A stretch of DNA of 64,000 bases, taken from positions 1 to 64,000 of the IMG/VR virus record IMGVR_UViG_3300042806_000299, one strand, 5' to 3'. Made by a program: the position numbers and the translations under genes. How positions within the stretch are numbered: the first letter of the stretch is position 1; each line of letters starts with the position of its first letter. This DNA comes from a virus. A model generated the notes under the pieces. The model searched no databases. It saw nothing but the letters and a program-made list of their open reading frames with translations, and was not told where the DNA came from. Shown in pieces: positions 47,958 to 57,585 of the stretch.

Positions 47958-50900
47958 ATGTTTCAGAATGATGAATTAAAAAATCACCTGGAAACTTCTT
48001 CAGTAATTAGAACACAATCAGCAGTTATTGCTGAGTGGAATATGAATATTCCCAATAATATTAAAAAGATTGGCAACTACAGATATAGGCCAGCAGAACC
48101 AGCATCTATTTATAACAGTTTAATAAATAGTTTTGACATGAACGAAAATGAATTTTCTGCTGTTAAATTTTATCATGGTGCAACTGATGCTGATATTAGT
48201 TTAGACGGTGGTGTTGATGATTTAAATCAACCAATTACTCTAACTCCAAAGAAAGACAAAGTAAAACTTTTTTATTCTTTAGAAAATTGTTTTTCTAAGT
48301 TTAGACCTAGATCTGGTATTAATAAGGCTAAATATTTAAGAAACTCATACATACACCATACCAATACTAACATGGCCGATAGACCAAGATATTACATGCC
48401 AGATAAAGATGACTACTTTAAATATTGGACATCTTATAGAACAGAAGAGGGCATTGAGTATGGAATATCAAACAAAGTAATAAACGGTCAGCACTATATT
48501 TCAGATGCAGCCCCTTTTGTTGTTTATGAAAATAAAGTTCCTACAAATCGTGTAATTGTAAAGATGCAAACCCATATTGGATCTGTTGATCTTGGTCCAT
48601 TTTCAAAGTCAAGCGGATCTTTTTTAGATCCATTTTATGGGGACTTTAACAAAAGAACTCCTGTTAGTTGGAAGATCCAATCATTAAAAGATAATAATTG
48701 GATAGACATAAAATCATTCAATGCATCAACAACAAGAAGAGATGGAACACCATTAATCTCAGAAGATGGCTACTTAGAGTTATCTTATGGATTGATAGTT
48801 CCAAACAGATATAGAGATGTTTTTATAAAATCAGAAGAGTATTCATCTACTAACTTTCTTCCAGAAAAAAGCATTAATGGTTATGCATATTTAATTAAGG
48901 AAAATGATTTAGATCTTGGTGTTTATCATATATGGTTTGAAAATAGATATGAAACCTTTATACCAACTTATGGTTGGGATGTTGCAGATGAATCGGTAGA
49001 TAGACTTACAAATTTTGTTACAGATTTAACATCACCAATAATATACTCAAGTCCTACTGATGGTAAAAATGTTTACAGAGAATTTGAATACATTGAAGGG
49101 CTTCGAGTTGTTGTAGAAACAATGACAAAATCAGACTCAACTTTTGACTTAATCGAGTTATCTCCAAGACTAGTTGTAGATCTTTCAGATAAAACTGTTG
49201 ACTTTTCAATTACAAAGACTGCATCTGATCTTGGCTTGTCAGGTCTTCCAGTTGGTCAATTACTTGCATCAAACGGTACGCTAAATTTGTTTGATTATGA
49301 TCAAGCATTTAATATTAATAATAATTCAAGCATAGTAAAAAACTATATAAGTAAAAATATTCAAATTAAATTTTATGAAATTATTATTAATGTAAATGGT
49401 AATGACTATTTTGTACCAATTAAAACAATGTACACAGAAGGTTTCCCTGAAGTTGATAATGAAAATAGACAGGTATCTTTAAAATTGAGAGATATGTTTT
49501 TTTATTTTGAATCAATAACTGCTCCACAAACTCTTGCAACTAGTGCATCTCTTAGTTATGCAGTTGCTATGATTCTTGATTCTATTGGTTTTTCTAACTA
49601 CATTTTTAAGAGAACACCAGGAGAGCCTGATCCGATAATTCCATACTTCTTTATATCTCCAGATACAACAGTCGCAGAAGTTTTAAATGAACTTGCTGTA
49701 TCAACTCAAACAGCAATGTTTTTTGATGAATACAATAATTTTGTTATGATGAGCAAAAACTATATTCTTCCAACTGTAGACGAAAGAGTTACAGATTTTG
49801 AGTTATACGGATCTAAAGATTTTATCAAAGATGGAGTGTTACAAAACAAGGCAAGTAAAAATAAACTGGCAAACATAATATCTGTTTCTTCTCAAAATAA
49901 TGATATTTTTAATGACGGCAGTATTAATTATAAAACAAGGTACATACAAAAAACATACGGATCTCTTAAGCAAGCAAGCCTTATAGACCAAGAAAAAACA
50001 TGGATTTACAAGCCAGTACTTTTATGGGAGGTAACTGGTGATCAAAATGCAAAATCGGCTAATGATCAATCAAACAATCAATCCAGTTATACTCTTGCAG
50101 CAATTCCTCTTAATTCAAATTTGTCTACCACTGTCCCATATGTTGCAAACAATACTTTGCTTAACAACGTGATGGATCTTGGAGAAGGAATTTACTGGCT
50201 ATCTAGATATAATGGATACTTTTATTCAAATGGAGAAGTTATTAAGTTTGATGCAGTAGAATATAGCATAACTGGATATGGCAATGTTTGGATTAACAAC
50301 GTACTTGAATATCAGAATTATTTTTCTAAATTAACTCATAATGGTAAAATATATCCAACTGGCCTAGTAAGAATTTATTCTGTTCCAAATTATCAAAATA
50401 TTAATGGTATTACAAAACTTAAAAATGGCCCAGTCGCAAAACATGGTAGGGGTCAGTTTGGAACACAAATTGTATCGCACAATGCTGGGTTAGACCCTTA
50501 TTGGACATCAAACGATTCTGTTCGTGGTTGTACTATGAAATCAGAACTATTGTTTAGTCTTGCAGATCAGTCATCTATTGATGCTAAAATAAAAGAATTT
50601 ACCTTAGACACACAGGCAGCAGGCGTTTCAAACTCATTAGCACAACAATCTGTTAGAACTGGAATTATTAAAAACTTTCTTTCACAATATTATGGAACAG
50701 AAACAGATCTTAATAAATTAAAAACAACACAGAGTGGAACTATTCAGTCTTCTGCTTTTATATTAAATGGTCCATCTTTTACAACAACACAGAGTGGTAT
50801 TGACTTTGTTTCTTATGTACACAAGCCACTAACAAATAAGTTTAAACATTTTGGAACACGAATGAGAATTATTGGTAAAATTGAAAATAATGAAAATCGT

Positions 50901-52277
50901 GGCCAAACTCCAATTGGCAGCGATACATACTTTGTTGTAACTGGTAATTCACCAGAACAAAATATTAATATTAGCGCAGGTTCTGGCGGTCTAGCAGTAA
51001 TGTTAAACCCATCAACTAACGTTGGCTACTATTTTGAAATATTAGCACTAACTGAAAACAATGTTAATAGTTATAGTAATTCTGCAGAAAATCTAGACAA
51101 TGTAATTTTTTACAAAGTAATGAGAGATTCGGTTACATCAAACGCTATTCCAGTAAAATTGTGGGGCGGACTAACAAATATTATTGTTGATGACGGAAAA
51201 TTTACGGGTCAGTCAAGGATGGTTGGAGAAGAAAATCCAACAGTATATGATATAGCAGTAGAATATCAAGACCTTGGAAACATAAGACGATTTTATCTAT
51301 ACATAAACAACAGGTTAGTATCTACAGTAGATGATACATCTCCACTTCCAATCTATAATAATATGGCTATGTTTGTTCGTGGATCTGCAAGATGTATGTT
51401 TGAAAACCTTTATGCACTAACTAATAACTATAGTCAAAACACAACTTTTGCACTAGATACCCCAGTGATGTCAGCAGTTAGCGACCAAGAAATTGATGTA
51501 AATGAATCATTTAGAAAGTACGCTATGAGTGGAATAGTTCAGTCAACCTATCTATCAGGAATAAGCGCATCACAACCACCAGAGTATAATATGTACTTTG
51601 AAGAGTTTGGTTGTATTATGAGAGAGGCAGCATACTTTAATATCAGATATGATAAAGCATATCCCGCTCTTTATGCAAAACTTTCACCAACATTTAATAA
51701 AATAAAAGGATATGTTGTTTCTGGATTTAGAGCAGGTTCATATGGAGCAGAGTTTTTAATTTTTAATTCAACAGATACTGCCATTAGCCTTGACGAAACA
51801 ACTGGAAATTATTTAAGAATTCAGGGCGTAACATTTACACAAGAATCCCAGCACGAGTTAACTATGGATGAATATTTTAGTAAAAATAGTGATTTTTCAA
51901 ATCCAGATATTTCAGGTTCAAATTTAATTAAATCTCCAATTAAGTACGACAATGACTTTAAAGATATAAAAGTTAGCAGAATGACATACGGCAAAAAAGA
52001 TTTTTCATTAGAAACTCCTTATATTCAAACACAGGATGACGCTAATAGTTTAATGGAATGGATTGTTAATAAAGTGATTAAGCCTAGAAGATCTGTAGGC
52101 TTAAAAATTTTTGCAACTCCAACCTTACAACTAGGAGATATTGTTACTATTGACTATAAAGATAATGACCTAGTTGATCAAGTTTCTGGTGTTTCAAGTA
52201 GGTTTGTAGTATATAATATAGAGTATGCAAAAAACTCAGAAGGTCCAGATATGAATATATATTTGAGTGAGGTATAA
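47958..52277 (+). CDS. Large minor tail protein (tail-tip hub type)
   Basis: 1439 residues. Start 1 nt after the Dit stop. N-terminal region AEWNMNIPNNIKKIGNYRYR, beta-rich; residues 460-650 (IQIKFYEIIINVNGNDYFVP, VSLKLRDMFFYFESITAPQT, AVAMILDSIGFSNYIFKR, DTTVAEVLNELAVSTQTAMF) resemble hub/Tal-type domains. A lectin-like part near 1020-1170 (GTRMRIIGKIENN, LYINNRLVSTVDDTSPLPIY) and a C-terminal LKIFATPTLQLGDIVTIDY ... MNIYLSEV segment common to tail-tip proteins of actinophages follow. Probably binds the next small proteins and the host. Confidence 0.7.
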   Translation: MFQNDELKNHLETSSVIRTQSAVIAEWNMNIPNNIKKIGNYRYRPAEPASIYNSLINSFDMNENEFSAVKFYHGATDADISLDGGVDDLNQPITLTPKKDKVKLFYSLENCFSKFRPRSGINKAKYLRNSYIHHTNTNMADRPRYYMPDKDDYFKYWTSYRTEEGIEYGISNKVINGQHYISDAAPFVVYENKVPTNRVIVKMQTHIGSVDLGPFSKSSGSFLDPFYGDFNKRTPVSWKIQSLKDNNWIDIKSFNASTTRRDGTPLISEDGYLELSYGLIVPNRYRDVFIKSEEYSSTNFLPEKSINGYAYLIKENDLDLGVYHIWFENRYETFIPTYGWDVADESVDRLTNFVTDLTSPIIYSSPTDGKNVYREFEYIEGLRVVVETMTKSDSTFDLIELSPRLVVDLSDKTVDFSITKTASDLGLSGLPVGQLLASNGTLNLFDYDQAFNINNNSSIVKNYISKNIQIKFYEIIINVNGNDYFVPIKTMYTEGFPEVDNENRQVSLKLRDMFFYFESITAPQTLATSASLSYAVAMILDSIGFSNYIFKRTPGEPDPIIPYFFISPDTTVAEVLNELAVSTQTAMFFDEYNNFVMMSKNYILPTVDERVTDFELYGSKDFIKDGVLQNKASKNKLANIISVSSQNNDIFNDGSINYKTRYIQKTYGSLKQASLIDQEKTWIYKPVLLWEVTGDQNAKSANDQSNNQSSYTLAAIPLNSNLSTTVPYVANNTLLNNVMDLGEGIYWLSRYNGYFYSNGEVIKFDAVEYSITGYGNVWINNVLEYQNYFSKLTHNGKIYPTGLVRIYSVPNYQNINGITKLKNGPVAKHGRGQFGTQIVSHNAGLDPYWTSNDSVRGCTMKSELLFSLADQSSIDAKIKEFTLDTQAAGVSNSLAQQSVRTGIIKNFLSQYYGTETDLNKLKTTQSGTIQSSAFILNGPSFTTTQSGIDFVSYVHKPLTNKFKHFGTRMRIIGKIENNENRGQTPIGSDTYFVVTGNSPEQNINISAGSGGLAVMLNPSTNVGYYFEILALTENNVNSYSNSAENLDNVIFYKVMRDSVTSNAIPVKLWGGLTNIIVDDGKFTGQSRMVGEENPTVYDIAVEYQDLGNIRRFYLYINNRLVSTVDDTSPLPIYNNMAMFVRGSARCMFENLYALTNNYSQNTTFALDTPVMSAVSDQEIDVNESFRKYAMSGIVQSTYLSGISASQPPEYNMYFEEFGCIMREAAYFNIRYDKAYPALYAKLSPTFNKIKGYVVSGFRAGSYGAEFLIFNSTDTAISLDETTGNYLRIQGVTFTQESQHELTMDEYFSKNSDFSNPDISGSNLIKSPIKYDNDFKDIKVSRMTYGKKDFSLETPYIQTQDDANSLMEWIVNKVIKPRRSVGLKIFATPTLQLGDIVTIDYKDNDLVDQVSGVSSRFVVYNIEYAKNSEGPDMNIYLSEV

Positions 52278-52278
52278 G

Positions 52279-52767
52279 ATGGTTGAAGCAACACCAAATC
52301 TGCCAATACCTAATGCATCTACTGCATCAGAAGGTGTTCTTGCAGCATCTAAAGATATTTTTGTTATAACAGATGAGTCACTTCCAATAGAAATAATGAC
52401 TGATCTTGTTTTTGAAGACATAGGTGGGCAAGAAATTATTAATATATCAAGATCAGATATTGTCAGTGGTCAAAATGTTATTTATCAACCAATCAAAAAC
52501 CTGACATTATTAAACTATCAATACAATCCGCAAAATATTATTTCATTACAAGATACTTTAGAGAGTTATTTTAAAAAATTTCCAATACAACTAGATAAAA
52601 AAATACCTACAGTCGGAACTGGTGGAAACAATGAAACAGCATATATTGACTCCGATACGGGAAATTTAATAATAAATGTAGTTAACTTAGAAAAAGATGA
52701 GCAAGTAGAGGTACAAATCCTTAATGGTGGGGATATATTTAATGATACAATATATGAGGTGAATTAA
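52279..52767 (+). CDS. 162-residue tail-tip protein
   Basis: MVEATPNLPIPNASTASEGV; ATG 52279 is preferred over GTG 52267 because GAGG lies six bases before it. Contains a central LTLLNYQYNPQNIISLQDTL helix and a C-terminal GNNETAYIDSDTGNLIINVV strand pair. Follows the tail hub by one base. Family not recognised; small tail-tip component by position. Confidence 0.55.
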   Translation: MVEATPNLPIPNASTASEGVLAASKDIFVITDESLPIEIMTDLVFEDIGGQEIINISRSDIVSGQNVIYQPIKNLTLLNYQYNPQNIISLQDTLESYFKKFPIQLDKKIPTVGTGGNNETAYIDSDTGNLIINVVNLEKDEQVEVQILNGGDIFNDTIYEVN

Positions 52768-53901
52768 ATGATTACTAATACTGGAAAAAATATTTTAGCA
52801 AAATACCTACTAGGACAGGCTCCAGCCTATGCCTCATATATTGCCCTTGGCTGTGGAGCAAAGCCATTAGCATCAGATGGCGTTCTTGGTGACTATTCTA
52901 ACAAGGAAAGACTTAATTTTGAAATGTTTCGTGTTCCAATTATTTCTCGTGGTTATGTCTCTGAAGATAATATAACAAAACTTGTTTTTACGGGAGAACT
53001 TCCATCAGAAGAAAGATATGAAATAACAGAGGTTGGTATATTTTCTGCGGGATCAAATACTTCTACAGGAGCATATGACAGTAAGTCAATTTATGCATTT
53101 ACTCAAGATGAGAACTGGGAATATCATACTACAACTACAGCAACATCTATTCCAATAATATACGAACCACTAGATGGAGATTTACAAAACAACGTTATAA
53201 ATGTATCAAATCGTGTGTTTCAAACAAATGCCGATAATCGTATTTTTACAAATCAAAACAGATATTTAAGATATGAAAGGTGCAGGTTCTTTAATAACAT
53301 TGTTGTTCTTAGAGGAGACCTGTCAAGCATATCAACTGATATTAATAATCGCCTTGTTATTAATGCTGGATCTGAACACCTTCATTTAACTGGAGCAGAA
53401 TTAGACTTTAACAGAAATGCTCCAACTGATGAAATTAAATTGGCCTTTACTGTAATCAATAAAAATGGAGAATCTACCGCCGTTCCAGACAATGTAAAAA
53501 TTATTGTTGAGTTTGCGTCATCAGACATTCATAATTCTGGAGAATGGGCAAGGTTTGAAATAAACTTAAATAATGGAACGGGAGTAGGTCAGCATGACTT
53601 TAGTACAAATAGATATGTAGTTGCAACAAAACAATTACAAGAACTGTACAAAAGTTCTGGTTTTACATGGAGTCAAGTTGACGTAGTTAAAATTCTTGCT
53701 TCTGTAACAGATAATGGTTCGGTAACAGATAATTTTTATATATGCCTTGATGCAATTAGATTGGAAAACAATAGCACTGCAAATCCACTGTATGGAATGA
53801 GTGGTTATTCTATTATTAAAAATATAGGAGCACAGCCTATAATTAAATTAGCAAACACAACAAACTATATTGAGTTTAGGTTTGCTTTGGATGTTCAATA
53901 A
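52768..53901 (+). CDS. 377-residue baseplate/tail-tip protein
   Basis: MITNTGKNILAKYLLGQAPA YASYIALGCG-type N-terminus, then ERLNFEMFRVPIISRGYVSE, LPSEERYEITEVGIFSAGSN: a conserved structural motif of phage tail proteins that attach fibres. Second half carries LHLTGAELDFNRNAPTDEIK and FYICLDAIRLE, lectin-like (carbohydrate-binding) strands. GAGGTGA site in the preceding gene. Likely receptor-binding or fibre-attachment protein. Confidence 0.65.
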   Translation: MITNTGKNILAKYLLGQAPAYASYIALGCGAKPLASDGVLGDYSNKERLNFEMFRVPIISRGYVSEDNITKLVFTGELPSEERYEITEVGIFSAGSNTSTGAYDSKSIYAFTQDENWEYHTTTTATSIPIIYEPLDGDLQNNVINVSNRVFQTNADNRIFTNQNRYLRYERCRFFNNIVVLRGDLSSISTDINNRLVINAGSEHLHLTGAELDFNRNAPTDEIKLAFTVINKNGESTAVPDNVKIIVEFASSDIHNSGEWARFEINLNNGTGVGQHDFSTNRYVVATKQLQELYKSSGFTWSQVDVVKILASVTDNGSVTDNFYICLDAIRLENNSTANPLYGMSGYSIIKNIGAQPIIKLANTTNYIEFRFALDVQ

Positions 53902-54341
53902 TGGCATTGCCAGATAACGGTATTAAAAAAGTAATAATCCCAAAATCTTCTTTGCCACAGAGATCTGGAGAGAATAAAGACTATGCCTTCAGATTTAGAG
54001 TTGTATCAGAAGATAAAAATAGAAGTTCTCACTGGTCAATTAAGTATAACGTTGCTCTTCCAGATGTAACTGTTATAGATTATAGAATTGCGATAGATTC
54101 GACAAACGAGGTAGTTACCGCAGTGTGGGTTCCAGAGGCTGGGACAAAGTCTGAATTTGATGTTTATATAAAATGGGATAATGAACCATGGCAGTTTGTT
54201 TCTACTGTTTTTACAACAACATATTCTACAGTTATTAAGTCTAGTGCAAATAAGGTACAGATTGCTGTACAAGTACCAACATTTCCAAAACAAAGATATA
54301 CAGGCTCAACCCTTTTTGAGTCAACACAGGAAAATGTTTGA
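53901..54341 (+). CDS. 146-residue Fn3-like tail protein
   Basis: ATG overlaps the previous stop. KDYAFRFRVVSEDKNRSSHW and YKWDNEPW-like strands (DVYIKWDNEPWQFVSTVFT) form a single Fn3-like beta sandwich. Such modules follow baseplate genes in actinophages. Ends with TGA 4 nt before the next extended -10. Confidence 0.6.
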   Translation: MALPDNGIKKVIIPKSSLPQRSGENKDYAFRFRVVSEDKNRSSHWSIKYNVALPDVTVIDYRIAIDSTNEVVTAVWVPEAGTKSEFDVYIKWDNEPWQFVSTVFTTTYSTVIKSSANKVQIAVQVPTFPKQRYTGSTLFESTQENV

Positions 54342-54350
54342 TGGTATAAT
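54342..54350 (+). promoter_or_regulatory. Promoter of the last tail gene
   Basis: TGGTATAAT; the hexamer ends 9 nt before ATG 54360. Confidence 0.65.
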
Positions 54351-54359
54351 AGATATATT

Positions 54360-54803
54360 ATGGCAAAACTACCACTACCAGAGCGAGGCCAACCACTAGA
54401 TGTTTCTTATATCTATCAGTTGGCTACAGCAATAAATGATTTATCTTCACAAATATCTCCAGCAGTATACAAGTATGTAACAATAGACACACAAGGGGTT
54501 GGAAAACAAAGTGTAAAGGCTTCTGAGGCTAGAATTATTGGTGGATATGTGAGCGTTGTAAACAGTTCTACACGAAATGCTGGAACAGAAGTTGCGTTTT
54601 CTTATGATTTTCCAACTGATTTTAAATATGCACCAATTGCTACTGCAACACCAATTAATATCGGTGGCACAGATGCTGGTAAAAATGTTTCAGTAGTTTT
54701 AAAAACCGTTACAACATCTAAAGTTGAAGGAATTGTTAGATTCGGAACAACTGGAGATATGTCTGTTGATGTTAATCTTATTATAATTGGAATTCCAAAT
54801 TAA
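54360..54803 (+). CDS. 147-residue minor tail protein
   Basis: LPLPERGQPLDVSYIYQLAT helix, then SVKASEARIIGGYVSVVNSS, FKYAPIATATPINIGG, VSVVLKTVTTSKVEGIVRFG: a single beta-sandwich of the fibre/tail-tip type with conserved 'y.P...aTp.n' strand. Last structural gene before the replication block. Confidence 0.6.
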   Translation: MAKLPLPERGQPLDVSYIYQLATAINDLSSQISPAVYKYVTIDTQGVGKQSVKASEARIIGGYVSVVNSSTRNAGTEVAFSYDFPTDFKYAPIATATPINIGGTDAGKNVSVVLKTVTTSKVEGIVRFGTTGDMSVDVNLIIIGIPN

Positions 54804-54805
54804 GA

Positions 54806-54997
54806 ATGATAAAATGTATAAAATGTACACGGAAAATGTTCATAGACAGACAGTACAGCAAAATTGATCATTTAGAAATTTATTGCATATACTGTGGATC
54901 ACGCAGATTTTTCCATCCACCTACAGAAACAGCAGAGGGACAATGGCTACTAAAAAAGGAAGTATTGAGAGCGAAGGCTACAATGAGTCCCCTATAA
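54806..54997 (+). CDS. 63-residue zinc-ribbon protein
   Basis: MIKCIKCTRKMFIDRQYSK with CxxC at residues 4-7 and YCIYCG at residues 27-30: a zinc ribbon of the kind seen in phage transcription or replication accessories. Overlaps the next gene by 55 nt in another frame; ends MSPL. Two nt after the previous stop; no strong ribosome-binding site. Confidence 0.6.
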   Translation: MIKCIKCTRKMFIDRQYSKIDHLEIYCIYCGSRRFFHPPTETAEGQWLLKKEVLRAKATMSPL

Positions 54998-55485
54998 TAC
55001 AGGGGAATAAAAAGGTTTGGTTTCTCAATAAAGATCTTGTTAGAATTTATCATATAAATAGATCCAATGGAATAATGTCTGTTTATAACATTACACAAGA
55101 TAGAATTGAAAGTTGTTTAGTTAGTGATTTTAAAAATAAAAGAGAAAGAGCATACACCGTTGGCCAGACTGCTGATTTAGTTAATCGTCATAAAAAATAT
55201 ATGCCATCATTAATGAAACGAGGAGTCATTCCTTTTCCAACTGGATCACAGAAAGGTGGAGCAAGAGGATTTCAAGTTAGATCATATTACTCAGAATCAC
55301 AAGTAAAAGAGATTCGTGATATACTTGCTTCATACCATATTGGTAGACCAAGAAAAGATAATTTAATAACAAACGACATTACACCATCGCAGCAAGAGTT
55401 GACACGCAGGATGGGAGACGGTATACTTACATATAGAAGAACTGAAGATGGAAGGTTTATTCCAGTGTGGAATGAGTCTATTTAA
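54943..55485 (+). CDS. MerR/excisionase-like DNA-binding protein
   Basis: 180 residues from MATKKGSIESEG; GAGGGA precedes this ATG closely, and a longer frame start at 54883 would overlap the zinc-ribbon gene fully. Central AYTVGQTADLVNRHKKYMPS ... RGVIPFPTGSQKGGARGFQV resembles a helix-turn-helix plus wing of MerR/Xis-type proteins, with a following YYSESQVKEIRDILAS helix. Possibly a late-to-early switch or replication regulator. Sits at the head of the replication block. Confidence 0.6.
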   Translation: MATKKGSIESEGYNESPIIQGNKKVWFLNKDLVRIYHINRSNGIMSVYNITQDRIESCLVSDFKNKRERAYTVGQTADLVNRHKKYMPSLMKRGVIPFPTGSQKGGARGFQVRSYYSESQVKEIRDILASYHIGRPRKDNLITNDITPSQQELTRRMGDGILTYRRTEDGRFIPVWNESI

Positions 55486-55498
55486 CGAAGGGTATGAA

Positions 55499-55705
55499 AT
55501 GGAAAACGAAGACACAAAGGTATCTGTTACATTAGGATACACACTTAATCTTGGCAACTTTCAATCACTAAGAATTGATCTTGGAATTGTTGATTCACGT
55601 AAAAATGGAGAAAATATAAATCAAGCATTTGATCGTGTCTATCAGTTTGTTGAAAACAGACTAACTGAAAAAATTAACGAAGCAAAGGCTGAGATTAACG
55701 AATAA
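55499..55705 (+). CDS. 68-residue hypothetical protein
   Basis: MENEDTKVSVTLGYTLNLGN; chosen over earlier in-frame Met codons because GAAGGG lies seven bases upstream. Strands then an amphipathic helix (FDRVYQFVENRLTEKINEAK). Its stop overlaps the next start. Small replication-block protein, role unknown. Confidence 0.55.
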   Translation: MENEDTKVSVTLGYTLNLGNFQSLRIDLGIVDSRKNGENINQAFDRVYQFVENRLTEKINEAKAEINE

Positions 55706-56013
55706 TGGCCGAACGCAAAGACCGAATGGCTTTGCTTTCAAGATACAGCAAGCATCATACTGCAAAGTATGAAAAAAAGCCATCATTAAATTTAAATGTA
55801 GAACAATGGGCTTCAGATGCTCTTATTGAGTCATATGGAATAGGACAGTGCTATGATATTCTTGAGTATTACTTTAACGTTTCTTTGTCTCCTTCTTGGA
55901 GTTACTTTGCTTACAATGCGGAAAAAATATTACAAGCAAAATTAGATAAAGATCAAGATAATAAAGAAAGAGCAGAAAGAAGAAGAATGGCAAAGGAGTG
56001 GCTAAGTGAATAA
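55705..56013 (+). CDS. 102-residue helicase-adjacent protein
   Basis: MAERKDRMALLSRYSKHHTA; basic N-terminus, central SDALIESYGIGQCYDILEYY and a highly charged C-terminal helix (KDQDNKERAERRRMAKEWLS). Start overlaps the previous stop and its end overlaps the DnaB gene by 8 nt. Position directly before a DnaB-type helicase makes a helicase loader or adaptor possible, but no loader motif is visible. Confidence 0.55.
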   Translation: MAERKDRMALLSRYSKHHTAKYEKKPSLNLNVEQWASDALIESYGIGQCYDILEYYFNVSLSPSWSYFAYNAEKILQAKLDKDQDNKERAERRRMAKEWLSE

Positions 56014-57232
56014 TACAGAAGCAAAAGTAATTTCAGCAGTCCTAAATGATAAGCAGGTGCATGTACTTCTTCAGGCAAACATCGATAACCTTCTTAGAAC
56101 TCACAATGATGTTTGGGAGTTTATAAGAAATTATTTTGAGCACAATAGTTCTGTTCCACCAATCAATCTTGTTGTAGATAAATTTAGAGACTTCCAACCA
56201 ATAGAAGGCGTTGGAGCAACAAAACATCATCTTGAAGAATTGCAAACAGAATATTTAACTGACAGCCTAAAAGATATTTTAAGATCTGCTGCTGGAGATG
56301 TTCAGCAGGGCGAAGGTAACAAGGCATTAGATAACCTAATTACACAAACATCAGAATTAAAAAAGAACACGTCTGCAATTCGTGACATTGATGTAACAGA
56401 TCTAGAATCTGCAGTTGCTTATTTTGAAAATCTTAAAGTACAACAGGCTGCAGGCCATGTTGGTATTAAAACTGGACTACCAGGATTTGATAACTATCTT
56501 CCTTCAGGAATCATGCCAGGGCAGTTAGGGGTCTTCCTTGCATATCCAGGTATTGGAAAGTCTTGGCTTGCTCTTTACTTTGCCGTACAGGCCTGGAAAC
56601 AGGGTAAGACGCCTCTTATAATTTCACTTGAGATGTCAGAAACAGAAGTTCGTAATCGTGTATTTACTATTATGGGTGAAGGTCTTTGGTCCCACAGAAA
56701 ATTAAGTAACGGAAATGTAGAGTTGGATACCCTTAAGGCTTGGCATGCTAAACATCTACAGGGTAAGCCAGAGTTTCATATTATCTCAAATGATCAAGGT
56801 GGAGAAATTAATCCATCAGTTCTTCGTGGAAAGATTGACCAGTATAAGCCAGACTTTGTTATTGTTGACTATCTTCAGTTAATGTCTCCAAATCAAAAAT
56901 CAGAAAATGAAACGGTACGAATGAAAAACCTTTCAAGAGAACTTAAACTAATGGCTATTGGTGAAGAAGTTCCTATTATTGCTATCTCTTCTGCTACACC
57001 AGATGATGCAAATGATTTAACAAGCGTCCCTACTTTAGGACAAACTTCCTGGTCAAGACAGATTGCATATGATGCTGACTGGGTAATTGCACTTGGTCGT
57101 GCACAAAATAGCGATGTTATTGAGTGTGCATTTAGAAAGAATCGTAACGGATTTATGGGAGATTTTCTTGTTCAGGTTGATTTTGACAAAGGATACTATA
57201 GATATAAAGATTTTGAAGATAAGTCGGTATAA
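56006..57232 (+). CDS. dnaB: Replicative DNA helicase, DnaB type
   Basis: 408 residues, GTG start with AAGGAG six bases before it. N-terminal primase-interaction part; RecA-like core with Walker A AYPGIGKSW (Gly-x4-Gly-Lys-Ser), PLIISLEMSETEVRNR, Walker B PDFVIVDYLQLMSPN and the C-terminal FRKNRNGFMGDF arginine-finger segment. Hexameric 5'-3' unwinding at the fork, paired with the primase gene after the next. The last codons GTA TAA overlap the next promoter. Confidence 0.9.
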   Translation: MNNTEAKVISAVLNDKQVHVLLQANIDNLLRTHNDVWEFIRNYFEHNSSVPPINLVVDKFRDFQPIEGVGATKHHLEELQTEYLTDSLKDILRSAAGDVQQGEGNKALDNLITQTSELKKNTSAIRDIDVTDLESAVAYFENLKVQQAAGHVGIKTGLPGFDNYLPSGIMPGQLGVFLAYPGIGKSWLALYFAVQAWKQGKTPLIISLEMSETEVRNRVFTIMGEGLWSHRKLSNGNVELDTLKAWHAKHLQGKPEFHIISNDQGGEINPSVLRGKIDQYKPDFVIVDYLQLMSPNQKSENETVRMKNLSRELKLMAIGEEVPIIAISSATPDDANDLTSVPTLGQTSWSRQIAYDADWVIALGRAQNSDVIECAFRKNRNGFMGDFLVQVDFDKGYYRYKDFEDKSV

Positions 57233-57233
57233 T
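57228..57233 (+). promoter_or_regulatory. Leaderless-type promoter embedded in a stop codon
   Basis: TATAAT made of GTA-TAA-T at the end of dnaB; ends 7 nt before ATG 57241. No TG extension. Confidence 0.5.
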
Positions 57234-57240
57234 ATGTTAC

Positions 57241-57585
57241 ATGGCGAACTATCATCACAAACCTATAAAAAGGTTCAATTTAAGTGGAGTAATCTACGAT
57301 GAGTCAGCAATTGGGCGACTTAAAAATGAATACACTAGACTTATTGAGTCTGAAATGCGTTTATCTGGATATGTGCCTAGACTTGATATTGACATAGATT
57401 TTACAATAGACTATAATGAGAAAAAGAAATATTTTGAATTTGAAATAACAATATATGGGATACGTACAGGGAGAAAGCAAAGCGAATGGATAAATGGAAT
57501 AGACGGAAACAAAGCAATTTATACACTAAAGAACAAATTAAAAGAGTCATCACAGGCTCAGGTATCACAGTCGAATCAGAAATAG
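57241..57585 (+). CDS. 114-residue hypothetical replication-block protein
   Basis: Basic MANYHHKPIKRFNLSGVIYD, then RLKNEYTRLIESEMRLSGYV helix and a beta hairpin (LDIDIDFTIDYNEKKKYFEF), ending in a Ser/Gln-rich tail. The last 100 nt overlap the primase gene in another frame. Not recognised; conserved in its place in some actinophages. Confidence 0.55.
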   Translation: MANYHHKPIKRFNLSGVIYDESAIGRLKNEYTRLIESEMRLSGYVPRLDIDIDFTIDYNEKKKYFEFEITIYGIRTGRKQSEWINGIDGNKAIYTLKNKLKESSQAQVSQSNQK